Positions 21,501-34,585 of a stretch of DNA of 64,000 bases are shown here, in pieces; the first letter of the stretch is position 1; each line of letters begins with the position of its first letter. The notes beneath the pieces were generated by a model that saw only the letters and a list, made by a program, of their open reading frames with translations, searched no databases and was not told where the DNA came from. The stretch comes from Triops longicaudatus. Taxonomy: Eukaryota > Arthropoda > Branchiopoda > Notostraca > Triopsidae. Both the position numbers and the translations under genes were made by a program. Where the stretch lies: the NCBI GenBank assembly GCA_022885665.1, contig JAGQDJ010000023.1, positions 987,020 to 1,051,019 on the forward strand, written 5' to 3'.

Positions 21501-24500
21501 ATATTCGGAAAGGTGAGTTTTACACTTTAGTTGTTATTTAGCATGGCCATTGTAAGAAAGTTCCAAATATCAGAGAATAAAAGTTCAGATTCAACGAAAA
21601 ATCTCACCACTTAGGAAAAAAGATATTTGCAGAGAAAGTTTACATAATTGTTAGTTTCCAGAATCGGCGTCGACAAAACCGGAGTTCTATTTTATTAATA
21701 CTAATAAAAAGTTTCAGTTATGACATTGTTTGGGGTAATGGTAAAAACCGCGAGTAAAGGCGAGTTGTATAATACGTTGGAAGCGAATGTTACGTGTAAG
21801 TGTCATTTGTCAGTTAGTGATGTTTCATCATTCTTAATTAGTTAATACTATTATTTCACGTGCGAAAAAATTGGAGCTGATTCGCAGCGAAAAAATATAG
21901 AAGTCACGTTTTGGAAATTATCAGTATTTACTTGGTGCCTCCCTTCAAATTTGTAGTGGCTACTTTGAGTCAATTCACGACACAACTCCATAACGTAAAC
22001 GTTGTGTCTAGTCTTACGTCATGTTATGTAATCTAGCTTTTGTAGCAGGTGTGAATACGTTTAAGGAGCTTTTAAAAAAAGAAAAGGAAAAGACGTTGCC
22101 AAACCTTTGTTTGCGTACTTTTAGTTTTGTTCATAAAGTAGAATTATAATATATTACAATTAGAAGCGCATTTCGTTCATGGAGCGAACGGTATTCTATT
22201 AGTAACGGAAACTTGTCGCTAATCAATGGTAATTTTCTTTCTTCAAAGATCCTACAAATTTGCAAGAGTGCCTGAATTAGTTGAGCTGTCATGTGCCGTA
22301 CTGCTTATCTAAGTGTGATTACTAAGCAAGGGTCTTAATGAGCTGTTTTTCTTTACTTTGAGCTGAGGCTGAAACAAGTGAACTAAAAAAGCGTAATAAC
22401 ACATAACAATTACTCCTTAATAGCGGGTGGATAACGTCGGCTAACCCCAATTATAAAATTTCCAACCATGGTAGCTGTTCCTTGTGGCGAAAGAGGCTCT
22501 AAACTCGTTTGCGTACTGTATATGGTCGTCTGAAAACTTTTCGCTGATGGCATCGTTATGCGATAGAATAAAGAAAAAGCGTAGAGTGGTAGCAGCCAAG
22601 CAACTTAGTGCGTGTTGAGCAATTCATCCCAGGCTGCCGACCGTGGGGATTTGCAAGTCTTCTGATCTGGTCTCTTTACTTTGGGGCATTCATTGTTCTT
22701 ATTGCATATGCTTGTTGTATCCGCTTGCCTCGCAGCCAAGAGCAGTTGGTAGCCAAGTGAAAGACATCGGTCTTGGTTTTTGATCCAGGAATGCAATTAT
22801 TTCTTGCCTAATTAACTTGTATGCGTGAGAACGAGGAGGCTAGGTAGCAAAATACTACTAGGCCTAGATATTCCTAACGTTAGTACTGTACGTTGAGGCT
22901 TGGCTGGGTTTTGCTTTCAGCGAAGACAAATTAATTCACTTGTGACATTCTGGAAAGGCGTTTTTTTCTCTCTCTCTGCTTCTTTACGTGGTAGTTCTTC
23001 GCCAAGTTATGTAGCAATTGTTTTTGTCAAGGTTCTGGGTTCCAACGACTTTTTAAAAGCGTATCGTCTATGAAGCCTTTGCAAAAGAACCTGGGTTTCT
23101 TTTTTTTTAATGTAATGATTATAATGGTGTGTCTCTATGCAAGAGAGGTATTGATTTATTTTTTTCCCCCTTTAGTCGTTGCGCCTTCAAGAGGTGCGAC
23201 GCTGGTTCTGTGATGCTTGTTGATTTAATGAGGCCTGGTTTTTCTCTTTTTCCTCCCTTGGTGCAACTTTTTTCCTCGTGATGAAAGGCAACAAAATTAC
23301 TCAGTAGCAGGAGAGATTAAAAATCTCTCTTCTCATTGTTCGCCTTGGTTTGATTTATGCATGTTATTTTTTAGTACCTTTTCGGTATATAATTTTCAGT
23401 CACCCAATGAAAGATGCAAAGTCATCCATATGTGTGAGTGGAGGGTAGGCACCTCTTTTATGTTTGTACGGATATACTATGTACGTGTTCGCCAAGTAAC
23501 TAGCGTCAAGCACAATTAGACTTTTAGTGACTTTGCTTAGAGGGTCCTAAGACAGAAATGGACTAAAGTATCATCAACTGTAAAAATCAACATGCAGAAA
23601 TGAATGCATGTAGAAGTTTGCATGTTCGTTGCTCCAGTTCCGCAATTAACATCTGTAACGAAAGTTACGATTTCGGAAGCACTATGAAGAACTCTCCTTA
23701 AGTGCAGGATTTAAAATTCAGTACAAAAGTAACATACAGAAGCTCTCTTATCCAGACTAGCTTTGTAACCTCACCCCCCAGTTTTGGCATATTTTCTTTA
23801 CGATTGGCTTTCTGTTACCCATTCTGGAGAAACACTGTAACTGATCCGCGAAAACAATACTTACACATAAAAATCGTCGAGGCTTAGGCAATGGATCCCA
23901 CTAAAAATAAAATCGAAAATAAAATAAAAATTGTATTAAAAAAATGAAAAGTCAACTACCAAACTGTCTGGTTATATCAAGGTCTTTCCGCCAGTTTACC
24001 AGCGCTTTTCTGTGGAGTTCGAAAGGGGACCTCTTAAAGGCAAATTTGGTTAATGGGCGAAAAGTATTGAGAAACACTGCTTTAAAACAAGACGAATGTA
24101 TATGTAGAAGATTACTGGTTACTTATTCAATAAAGGAAATTGTTTAATAATGATAAAAATCTTTGAGACCTGCGTAGCAGATGTTTTTCATGGTAATACG
24201 CCAGCAAGCATAGCCAACACTGGAAGGTGGTCGAAAAATAGCGCAATTCGCAGTTGGTGCCGCTTTAAACCGTGTCTTTAGAAAAGAAGCACCATTGGTG
24301 ATGACCCTAAATGTGCTCACGTTTAGTTGACCGTCGTTTCATAATGTTAAGCGGCTAATCTCGGTACAAATGTCGTGTACATTACGGAAACCAGTAACGA
24401 AAAAGACCACCAACGAGCGTCAGGGATAAAAATAAGCGGACAACAGTGTAGTGCGACAGAGGAACTACAACAGATTTGACGTCTCGGTGATGGTATGTCT

Positions 24501-27500
24501 GATGTACTGCGAGTTCTCGTGTTCAAGTTTATATTCCTATATTGCACAATGTTAAACCTCATAGTAATGGCTACCTTCACTTGATAGACGTCGAGGAGAC
24601 TTGGAAAACTCGTTACAGTATTGTCTTAGGCGTTTGGAAAATTTACGTTCTTTCAGAATGAACAAATAAGAATGATTTGTCTTCAAGGCAGGAATAAAGA
24701 GCCCATTAGTCTTAAAAATGCGCAACCTATATGGGAACAAATTACGGTGACTGATAACGGTTTTGGGGGTATTGTTTCCTTAATGGATTCGAGAAGCACT
24801 ATTGTAAAGAGACCTTGCGAAAGTTAAAGTTATCGGACGTTTTGTGTGCTTGGATCACATTTTGATCCACATTTTTCCTATTTCTTGTAGGAAGGAAAAA
24901 CTGGTGCGCCATACTCACGTTTTGTGTCTGCATTGTTTACGTTCTCCTTTTCTCTCTTTTTTTTGTAGCATAAGTTCCCGAACTGTTCCGAGCGCTGTAG
25001 AGATGAATAAGTTGTAAACTAGTGTTGGCTGCATCTTTGATGGTAAAATCGAGCCATTTAATTTCCCCATATATTCAAGACACGGTCAATATGTTGGCAT
25101 AACTGGTAAAGGGCTAATGAAGCCTCCCTCAGGTTGACGAAGTTCAGCAATACGTGAAAAGATTGAGTTCTAGGTGTGGATGTTTAACAGTGTGAGAGAC
25201 GAACGAATTTTAAATTACCAGAGATCCGTAATTGGTACGTGGAAGTATTACGGAACATAAGCAGTTCAAGCTGCTTAACGAGGACTACCTAACTTACATG
25301 AGCTTTATTTTCTATGATTTTCAGATTCTATGAGCTTTTTCAGACAGGATTCTATACTGCAGTACATGTTTCTTGTGTGCAAAAGTGCCGTCGGAATATT
25401 TGCCCTCTTTCTTCTCGCATGTCCGAATGTATTGGACAGATGGCGTATCTGCGCCATCTACACACGCTTCCGCTTAACAGGTTGTTGGGCTTTTATCAGA
25501 TTATTGAAAGCGAAACCTGCGTATTTGTGATTATAAATTTCAGGATATTTAATTGTTGTTAGGATATTACAAAGTAAATTTTAATATTTAACAAAATAAC
25601 AATTCTCATGAAATAACGCACTAGGGTACATCAATAATGTGTACTTGTTTATAAATTCCGTTTGTCTTTCCACAATAGTCTATCTTTGAAACGATCTTTG
25701 GGCATTAAGCTAAGTTTACCTCACCGGTTTCTCAAGTTTCCGTTGCGCAAACCTGTTAAGCAACATTCAAATCATGTCGTTAGCTTAATATAACCGCTCT
25801 CTTGAAAGCAAAAAACATGTTCACCAGTACATTCATTAATACATTCTTGTTTTCAAACATTTCTAATAACGTTCACTCATTTTTGGACCAGAGCCTACCT
25901 TAATCTGGTCGGGAAATGCTACTCAAACCTATGCCCATACCAAGGCTTTACAAAACAGAACCTTACTCATCTTTTTTAATTGTCGCAGGCACAACAAAGA
26001 GAGAGACAGCAAACTCCAACCTTGTTACTCCTGTGCACAAAAGTCGTCCCACAAGTCTTGCATCTTGCTAAGTACCCAGTATACCTCCTCTCCCTCCCCA
26101 TCGTTCGTGTATCTTTGCACACATTCTTACTCTAACAGTGAAATAATATTAAAATTTTGCATACAGTAACAAGCTCGAGCCTACTTTGTAGGTCGGATTT
26201 TAAAAAAATGCTATTGAATATTAATCTGTTAATAAAACTGTAATGTAAGAACCAAAGTGTGTCTCACAGAAGGCTCCCTGCATTTCACAGAAGTGGTTAG
26301 TTTTTTCCCCTATATCGTCTGCAAGTTTTAAATAATTTGTTATGTAATTTGTATCTTTTTTTCGCAACTAATTAGATCTTAAGCGCAAAAATTGTTGCTC
26401 ATGAGCAACTATTCATATTCAAAAGACATTTGTTGTTGAGATTGTAATTAATATTTTTCGTCTTCTGTCTAGCGTCCGCCTTCAGAAAGTGCAGGACCAC
26501 GAGGAGATAGTACCCTCTCGGCAAGTCCGAGCCTGGGCGTCGTTGAACCGCGTCCTGGACCTCCGTCAGGTTCCTCGTCTTCTTCGTCGTCATCTTCTTC
26601 GCAGTCACAAGTATTACGCGTGACGGTTGTAACGCCCCAAGGTCCAGTGACGATGTTTCAATGCCAATACTGTGGAAAGCGGTTCCGTCGAAGGGACCAC
26701 CTCCGGCAGCATATACGGACCCATACAGGAGAAAAGCCTTTTGAGTGTCCCATTTGCGGAAGACGATTCAGCCAGTCCCAGCAGGTACACGCTTATATGT
26801 CCATTACCGTCCCCAGCTCCAAAGAATGGATATAATTTTATCTAAAATACTTACATCCCCCAATAAAAACTTCACTAGCCTTCGATTATCCACGAGACCT
26901 TCCCGTTGTACAGGCGCGGGGTTTGTTGTCTTTGCACCCTGCATGTGCGCCTTGCGTGCATAACCTTTAGTAGGCTCTAAAAGGAGAATCGATAGTGTTA
27001 ATGTTTTATGGCTCAGAAGATTAAATGTGTACTGTACCTGAAAATTTAAACGAACGTCGACTGTATAATTCTTTTTTTTTTTCGTTCAGGTACGAATCCA
27101 TCTTCGGGTGCACTCAGACTCAAGTAACCCACACGTCATCGCTACAACTGCGTCAAGCATGGCCGTTGGACGCGGGCGAGGGCGCCCTTTCATGCCACTG
27201 GGAAACACAGTAGCTGAATCGGACGTTTCTTCAGCTATTTCCGGTGCTTTAGCAGCTGCACTGTCTAGCAATGCCCAAGGTAATAGCGGTAACGGAGCGG
27301 GAGGGAGAGACAGTCCCCGTCCAGCGCTGTCGTCATCTCCTCCTCCGCCACCGCCTCCTCGCCCGTCATCTCCTCCTTTGCCACCGCCTCCTCGCCCGGC
27401 GTCGGCGTCTCTTTCGCCCATGGCCCCTGCCTTGCCTTTACTACAACCACATCGCCCTGCCTCTCGGCCGCCTTCGATGTCGCACGGTGAGGAAGTCGAA

Positions 27501-27587
27501 AACCAAGATATACACCCTACCCTGGATGTCCCTGGTGTTAAAGATGAGGTCTTCGAAGCCAGCGATACGAGAGAAGAGAATGATTGA
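18558..27587 (+). CDS. BTB zinc-finger transcription factor 2
   Basis: Three exons, 18558-19511, 26473-26784 and 27090-27587, all phase 0, giving about 587 residues. ATG at 18558 (MAAEEFVLRWNNHQQNF) opens a BTB/POZ domain of the tramtrack group (TFTDVVLCSEG, PAHRVILSACSPYF, FMYSGEVVV). A long Ser/Pro/Gly-rich linker follows. Exon 2 begins with a Ser run, then finger 1 (CQYCGKRFRRRDHLRQHIRTH), the TGEKPFE linker, and the first half of finger 2 (CPICGRRFSQSQQ). Exon 3 completes finger 2 (VRIHLRVH) and ends in a disordered part with poly-Pro repeats and an acidic tail. Finger 2 is thus split by an intron. The canonical linker means sequence-specific DNA binding is likely. If intron 1 is not spliced, translation stops after seven residues (about 324 in all), giving a BTB-only product. 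Orthologue not assigned. Confidence 0.9.
19512..26472 (+). other. Seven-kilobase intron 1 of BTB-ZF gene 2
   Basis: Starts GTAAGTCC and ends TTCTGTCTAG. It is AT-rich and far longer than other introns here. Only stop-rich or TTG-started frames were seen, including an open stretch at 20300-20785 that shows no domain. It may hold enhancers or unrecognised alternative finger exons. Confidence 0.7.
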
Positions 27588-30500
27588 AAGAAAACTGAGC
27601 GCCAGTAAGACGCTTTGTTCGGACGATACCAAACGTCAGATAGCGACAATTAGGGGGACACTTCGTAAAGGGACATTAGTGGCCCCAAAGTGGATTGCGA
27701 CAACTCTCGTGCAATAATTTCTGCCCTGGACACCCGCGTTTTCCCGTTAGCGTTCATCTGTTTTTGCGATTTTTCCAAGAGACCAAGAAACGAAGGTTGT
27801 GCACTTTTCGTTGTTGTTGTTGGGACTCTTACAAGCCTGCCACAGCTTACAGTATGTTTGTAAAGTTGTAGAGGTCGTTGAGGTCTTGGATCCCGGTGTT
27901 TTTCAGTTTTACTAACGAAAACTATAAGATTCTTTTTTTTTTTTTCTTATTCGAGCGTTGAACGTTGGCTCGGAAACGAGTTCTGTTAAACTTTTCCTTT
28001 CGAGAAAAGTTGATTTGACGATTTTCTCTTGGTTCAATCAAACAATCCGTAAGCAAATGAAGTGTAGTGTGAAACCAAGAGGCTCAAAGTTTCCAGCCAT
28101 GACCACTTCACATCGACCAATCCAAAACTCATTATTCTCCCGCTCCTTATTTTCGCTTATGAGGGAAAAGAACGAAAAAAAAACCTTCTACAACTACGCT
28201 CCCGAAGGAAAGCTTCTAGCCAATTTATAACCCCTTGTCTAAACTTCTTAGCTTACGTCCCTTTTTTACAAGTAGGTGGACTGTTGGCATATTGGGCAAG
28301 GACCTCCCTAAATATTCATTAATTCTTAGAAGTAGCTTTAATGTATACTTGCTCGCATTCTTTTTTTTTTCTTAAGATACACTCTGGATGTTGAAAGCCA
28401 CGCGTGGTCAGGTTGGAAGCAAACGGTCAGGACTACCGCATTTTGAAAGGGTTGATATTTAAAAGTTTTTTTCTTTGTGTTATTAAATGCCTTTATACAA
28501 CTGTAGGACAAATGCGCGAGTCCCATTTAGGGATAAGAGATAACCTTTTGCGCAAGATTCACTGCCAATTCTGCTCATGGTGTGTTCAACCTTAGAACGA
28601 GCGTTAGTATCTAACGCCTCCTTTGTTTGTGTTTTACGGTGTCAGACTTTGACTACTAATGTCAAGGAAATGGGAAACGGTCTTGATTTTCTTGCATAGT
28701 TTGTTCTCAGTAAGCTGGTAAGAGCCAGTCTATTGTAGTTTTGCAACTTCCATAAGCTTCGTTTAACCGGTACTAGGGGGACAATCAAAGTTCTGTGTAA
28801 ATCCGTAGGGCAAGGAACTAGCTGCAAAAAAAAAGAACAAATGTAACCAAGCGCTTGACGCACTTGAGTTTCTATTTTATCAGTCCATACTTGATGGGTA
28901 ATCTGTTCAAAAACAAAGCCCGTTAACTTGTTATCGTAGTGAATCACGCGCCTCACGGATCGCCTGCGAAACTACCGGGAAGTTAATCCTCTCTTCCTTC
29001 AAAGCGCGATAATTCTCCTTCCATACGTACAGGCCTTTTTTCTCCGTTGTTTTCAACAATATTTTTGTATACCGTAACAAGCAGCTCGGCTCTTATGCTC
29101 TTGGTGCAACAATAACTATCCGGTGAATTTTTTCCTCCAGGTTTTTACATAACGACAGGTGAAGCTATAGAAAGTTCGTAACTGAATCGACTCGTTATGA
29201 ACAAACCATTTCCATCGATATGGCCTTTTTTTGTGTCTGTTCTGTTTCTTGCCGGTTTTTCTCACTGATTCTAACGTCAGATTTCTGGATGGTCATTTGC
29301 TCACTCATAATATTACGTGACAGCGTGCCTTCGAACTTTTCTGCGCGGTTTCTGCAGTTATAACGAACAGCAAACCATATTTTATGTTTTTTAGCGTAAC
29401 GAACTTAAAGAAGCCGTTTTAAATATTAGATCAGCACGACAGAAAAAAAGAAAAATTCCATTAGGTTCTTAAAAGCAGCAACAAAGCAAACTAATAGGAG
29501 CGAACCAGAAGGTAACCGGTGCAGTTGTAAGTCCTGACCGATTTGGCTTCATTAAGGTAGACATGTTTCGGATTAACCAGCAAAAAAGAAAAAGGGGACA
29601 TTGGAATGGGGAAGTATTTTTTATCATGCTAACACCATATAATCAAAGTTAGTGTTGAACCGTTTTACAAATGTTCTTCCTCCTCTTTGGAGTAATTATT
29701 TTCGAATAAGATTTTTTTACGTCTATGCGTTAGTCTTCAACGGGAACTGTTTCTCTTTGTTAAGTTTGAGAAGCGCAGGTTGGCAAACCAACACAGGCTC
29801 GTGTGATATCTAATATTAATGTTTTTCCTCTAACGCGCTAATGGAACGCATACTAAATGAATCGACAAAGCGTTATTGTAGGGCGATTCTTCTTTGACCT
29901 AAGCTTGATTTCACGTTTTGTAGCTTCCTATCCCTGAAAGTTGGAATCTTAAAATTATTATTTTCCTTTTTGTCTCCTAGAATCTAATTTTGGTACCTTT
30001 TTCGGGATTTCGTTTCAACAAATGCGTCACATGGCGTTGATTTTCTTGAGTGATACTAAGAAGGTCGCAACAAGCCCCATTTTTATTCCTTTTTTCCTTT
30101 GCTGCTGCCCCTTTTATGTGAAGTTAACATATGCCAACTTTGAATCTTGGGCGAGATTGACTTGTAGACAAAGAAGAAAAGGCGATTTTTCGTTGTCCGA
30201 GGGAAAGATTTCTGATCTGTGATAAGAGACTGGTACGGTGCGTGTGTGAAGGAATAGTTTCGATTTTATGTGATGCTTTCCTTTTTCAACTTGTAATCCC
30301 CATTTTTTGCATTAAGTGCGAAGCCGTAATTTTCCCCCTCTGGCGTAAAAATTATGGCTTGGCTCGAGCGAAGTATTTTTTGGTGAAGCCATGGTTGTGC
30401 TCTTTTTCTTCTACACAGTAACCAAAACAATGCTAGTAAGAAACATACCGACGATGGGAGATGGGGGGAATGCAGGTTAAGAAACGAGGTGTGATAAGGT

Positions 30501-33500
30501 TTGTGATAAATAAGTAAGACTTGCAATCCGATCGGGAAAGATGGTAAGTGGTCTCACTTTCCTCTTTAGATAGCGACTTGTTGCTGTGTTTCCTTTAAAC
30601 TTCTTTTGTTATAACTGCTTAAGTTGGTTTGAAAAAGAAGGAAGAAAGATGAAATTTGTTAAGTTTTCCCGCGTTGAGAATTTAGATTCCTGTATTTCTC
30701 GTTTTGTTTGAAACGTTTGACCCGGCCTCTAAATCTAGTCTTTAAAAAAAAGCAATTGGAAGGATCTTCAAATTTTGCGACGTGTTTTCTAAATTGTATT
30801 TTCGAGATTTATTCATGTTAATTGCTAAATTGAGTGCAAACAAGGGATTGCAAGACTGAAACAAAAAGTCTTTGGTAACGAGGCAGAATAAAAAGGAGCG
30901 ATTGTCTCGCTTTTCCCCAAAGGAGGGCTTTTTCAATGTATCAGATCAATGAAAATCTAGGCCCAAATTCACAAACGGTTTTGGACGTGACTGTCTTTCT
31001 TCCCCTTCCTAGAAAAGAACACATTTTGGTAAAATCGATTTTTTGTTTCCACCCGGACATAACACTCGTAATTAACACTACTCATGATTGAAGTATATAA
31101 TCTCTGAGATGATTTCGTTTACGTGATGAATGGGGAGTTAGTTAAGGCGCGTCCTGAGTAAAAAAAAAAAGCGTACGTCTTTATCTTGCGGGAAAAAAAA
31201 TCTCCCTGGTAATTTTCTCTTCTAATTCTGTGAAAATGTGAGTGAAACTTATTGGTTCCTGCTGTTGCTTTTCCTTTTTTCTTTGTTGTGTGATGTGTGT
31301 GTACCTGGTTGTGTTGGACCTCGGGCCCTTTTTCACATGATTTTGCGAGTCTATATTTACCCAGTACCAAGTTTGGAATCATTGCCGATGCTCCCAACTT
31401 TAAATTGAACCCCATTTTAGTGCTCCCAGTTTTTGTGTTCTGATTGACATAAAAAGAAAAGAAATTGGTACAGTTTTCTTTTGTCTTGAGTCTTTCATTC
31501 AATGATTTGGGACAGATGCATTTTCCTTTATGTTGTGTTGAAACTGAGTTTTGTAAGAAATGGGTGGCGGTGGAATTGACTTGTATGTCTCAGAATCAGA
31601 AAGGTTATCTAAAAAAAGCGTGGTGTTATTGGAGTAACTATATGAAAGCAGAGTCAGCTGAGCAACGCGGGGAAAGGCTTCAGCCGTATAATTAATGTCC
31701 ACGACAGATATGCTAGGGGAACACTACACATATTGAGATTAATTCCTTTACTTACTGTAAACGGTTTCTTTTTTTTCTTACTTTTTCACCCTTCGTGTTT
31801 CCTAAATTCTGATTTGGTTTATCCGATGATTCGGTCAGGGGAAGTAAAGACTTTCAAGAGGAAATAGGGGAAAAGGCCACTTGCCTCTAGGTGCTATTGG
31901 CCTCGGGTATTTCTGCCTCGCTGCGCGTTGGGTTTGCCACCGAAAGGCTGCTTACTCATGTGACTACGAAGTATGGATGATAACGGATTTAATAGGAAAT
32001 AGTATTGGATAGTTTGGTGTAGGTGCCTTTAACTCTTTATAGCTCATCGTAACTTGAAAGGCAGATACGCAGAGGAGGAAGTTGCACAGCGAAGATTGAA
32101 TACTGGCAGTTTTTTGTATGCTCTGAATGTAAATTCTTCTCACACGAGCAGATTGGCTACTTACTGCATGTGTAGCGCCAGCACTTTATGAGTTTCTACA
32201 TATCTTTTCACATGATTGCTTTTCCGTGTTCGCTGTGTAGAGCCCTGGGCGGACTAATGATCGTCCACAGTGACGAACAAAAGCTAGAATCGGAAGAAAA
32301 GAATGGTGTTCCGGCTCTGGCAGCGTTGGTAAGAAATCTAGGTTCCAATGTTGTATTGAATCAAGAAAAACCTTGATGCAACAGATATCGCTCAGTCTCA
32401 ATCAAGTATGGCAGTAGATAAGACATTAACGAGTACTGTATATGCTTGTCAAAAGGGCAAAAGTAGGAAACGGGCTGAACATGATTAAGAGCTCCCGGAT
32501 CTTGAAGAAAAGCTACTCTTGGTGTGCACGCCCCCTCGCAGTCGTCAGCTCGTTTGTGGAAGGGCGCCAGGAGTTTTGATCGTAATTAGATGTAATTAAA
32601 TGTATTACATACCTTAATCTTGGCGACTGTGGAATGTACGCCGCAAAGAAAAAAATAATGCAACGGAGCGATAGGCTAAATCAACAATGCTACCGGTGGA
32701 CACAGTTCATTAACGCTCACATATGTACTTGTCCAAATAGGTGCGGAAGATATGTGAGAGCAACGAAAGCTTGTAACTGACTCAGAAAGGGCAATAAGGA
32801 ACTGTACTCCTCTAAATTAGTTAGCCACAGAGTTCAACGTTGTCATTTCTACTTTATTTTTACAGTTATCTTGTACTTAAAATTATGCTTTGTTGGAGCA
32901 AATGTGCGTTGCTGTCAGGTCTGTGAAATGTCTTGAATACAAGTCAGTACATAGAAATGAGAAACTCGGGATAGATTTTGAATGTAAAGCATTTTCCTTC
33001 TTTGAGAAGTGGTACGTTCCAAAACAACTGAAGCACAGTAGAAGTACTCCTTACCGTCCCCAGTTAACAGGCAATTGTTTAAGCTTCTGTTGTTCCACGA
33101 ATCCATTTCCTTTTGCATATTCCAGATAAAAATAATACGAATAAAAATTAAATGAATAAATGTATGAATACTCACAATTCGGTCAGTAATTTAAAAAAGC
33201 GTGTAGTTACACTTGAAGACCACGATGGAACTAAAATTAGTGCGTCCTTTTTCCTCCATGGATGATACCTAGTAACACCATTGGTTTTACCATTTAACAT
33301 TCAGAATATCAACAAAAGCTTTCTAGAGCAGAGCTGCAAAACAGTGTCCAATTGTAATGATTTTCGTGTAAGACATTAGGAAAAAGTGCCGAGTGTGGGA
33401 TGTTCCCAACTTCGTCGTCGGTTAAAAGTAGCACACATTGAATTTTTCACACTTTGAGGATTTTTTGAAATTTTTGTTTTATTATTTTTTGTTCTAAGCG

Positions 33501-34585
33501 CTCAGACTGTACAATGTTTTAATATACGAGATAGCCTAATGAGCATGTAGTATTTGCTGACGTGTTTGTTAACCAATTTTAATGAAAACAGCGCTTAACA
33601 CGACTTAAGGAATTTCAAATGGAGAGGGGGATTATTAATGGCCTTTAAAATGGCACATTTATCCATAGATACAGGTGTCTTTATTAACAAAATCTTCAAT
33701 ATGTTAGAAAAATTTTAACATTTATAAAGAAATATTTTGCATTAAATTTTAATTTTAATTTAGAGGAGTGTCTTAGAAACTAGATCCTGTTCTATTCAAG
33801 AAAATTCTATTTACCACTTTCTATTTAATTTAAATGCGAAAACTCTGGCTCTGTTTTCGAATTGCATTTGATTGTCTGATTTATAATAATATTTCTCCCC
33901 GTGAGGACCATTGCAATAAACCAAGAAACGTCAATCAATGTCAGAAATTATTTCTTTAAGCTTTCTCTAATTGTGCGGTTTTTTGTCAATCCGGCGTTGG
34001 GTTTAAAAGCTGCTCCTGCCCGGCTTCCATCGATAGGATATACGGCCTTTGTAGAGCCAACATGATATTTCTTAGAACACCAGAGCATGGAATGTAGGGA
34101 CGTTATTCAGCGTCATTTAAAGTAAATTGCCAAGGGTTGCCTTGAGAATTGCGCTCTATTGTCCCAAAAGTCTTGACGTTTAATCGAGAGGAAGTCTTGT
34201 TTAGATGCGGATGTCAGGGTTCACACCAGGCGTAAAAAGCTAGCACCATAGTTTTAAAGCTCTTACTAGGGAGAAAAAGGACACTGCACTAGCCAAGCCA
34301 AACGCAGGCGTGCTCGGTGGTGATAGTCGAGAACGTCCCTAGAGGCTTACAAAAGATGTAACACCAAATCGTTGAAGGTTGCATTTGTGTTGAAGAGAGG
34401 ATAGTTGACAGTGTTGGGCATATTGTAACTTATACGATGTTTACAGTGTCAAACGCACATATTAATCTGCCGTTCTCTATGCAAATGAAAGGCTTATGAA
34501 AGGTTCGAAATGGAAATCCCTAGTCAATTGCAGTTCAAACTTCGGTAAACCTTGAGTCAAGTGCAAGTAATCGTAAGAGTTCACG
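27588..34585. other. Large region with no recognisable gene
   Basis: 3' UTR of BTB-ZF gene 2 followed by AT-rich sequence with many short homopolymer runs. The minus-strand frame at 28956-28642 and a minus frame with a hydrophobic segment at 30526-30266 have no ATG start and no domain, so neither is called. It may contain regulatory sequence for either flanking gene. Confidence 0.6.

Noticed and set aside
27265..27450. Long frames opposite the proline-rich exon of BTB-ZF 2
   Set aside because: Mirror of a CCX/GGX-rich coding repeat; the plus-strand reading completes a zinc finger and is the real one.
28642..28956. Minus-strand frame starting RRVIHYDNKLTGF
   Set aside because: Looks partly protein-like but has no ATG, no clear splice acceptor and no recognised family.
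30266..30526. Minus-strand frame with a hydrophobic segment
   Set aside because: Start is TTG and no good exon boundary was found, although it resembles other small membrane ORFs.
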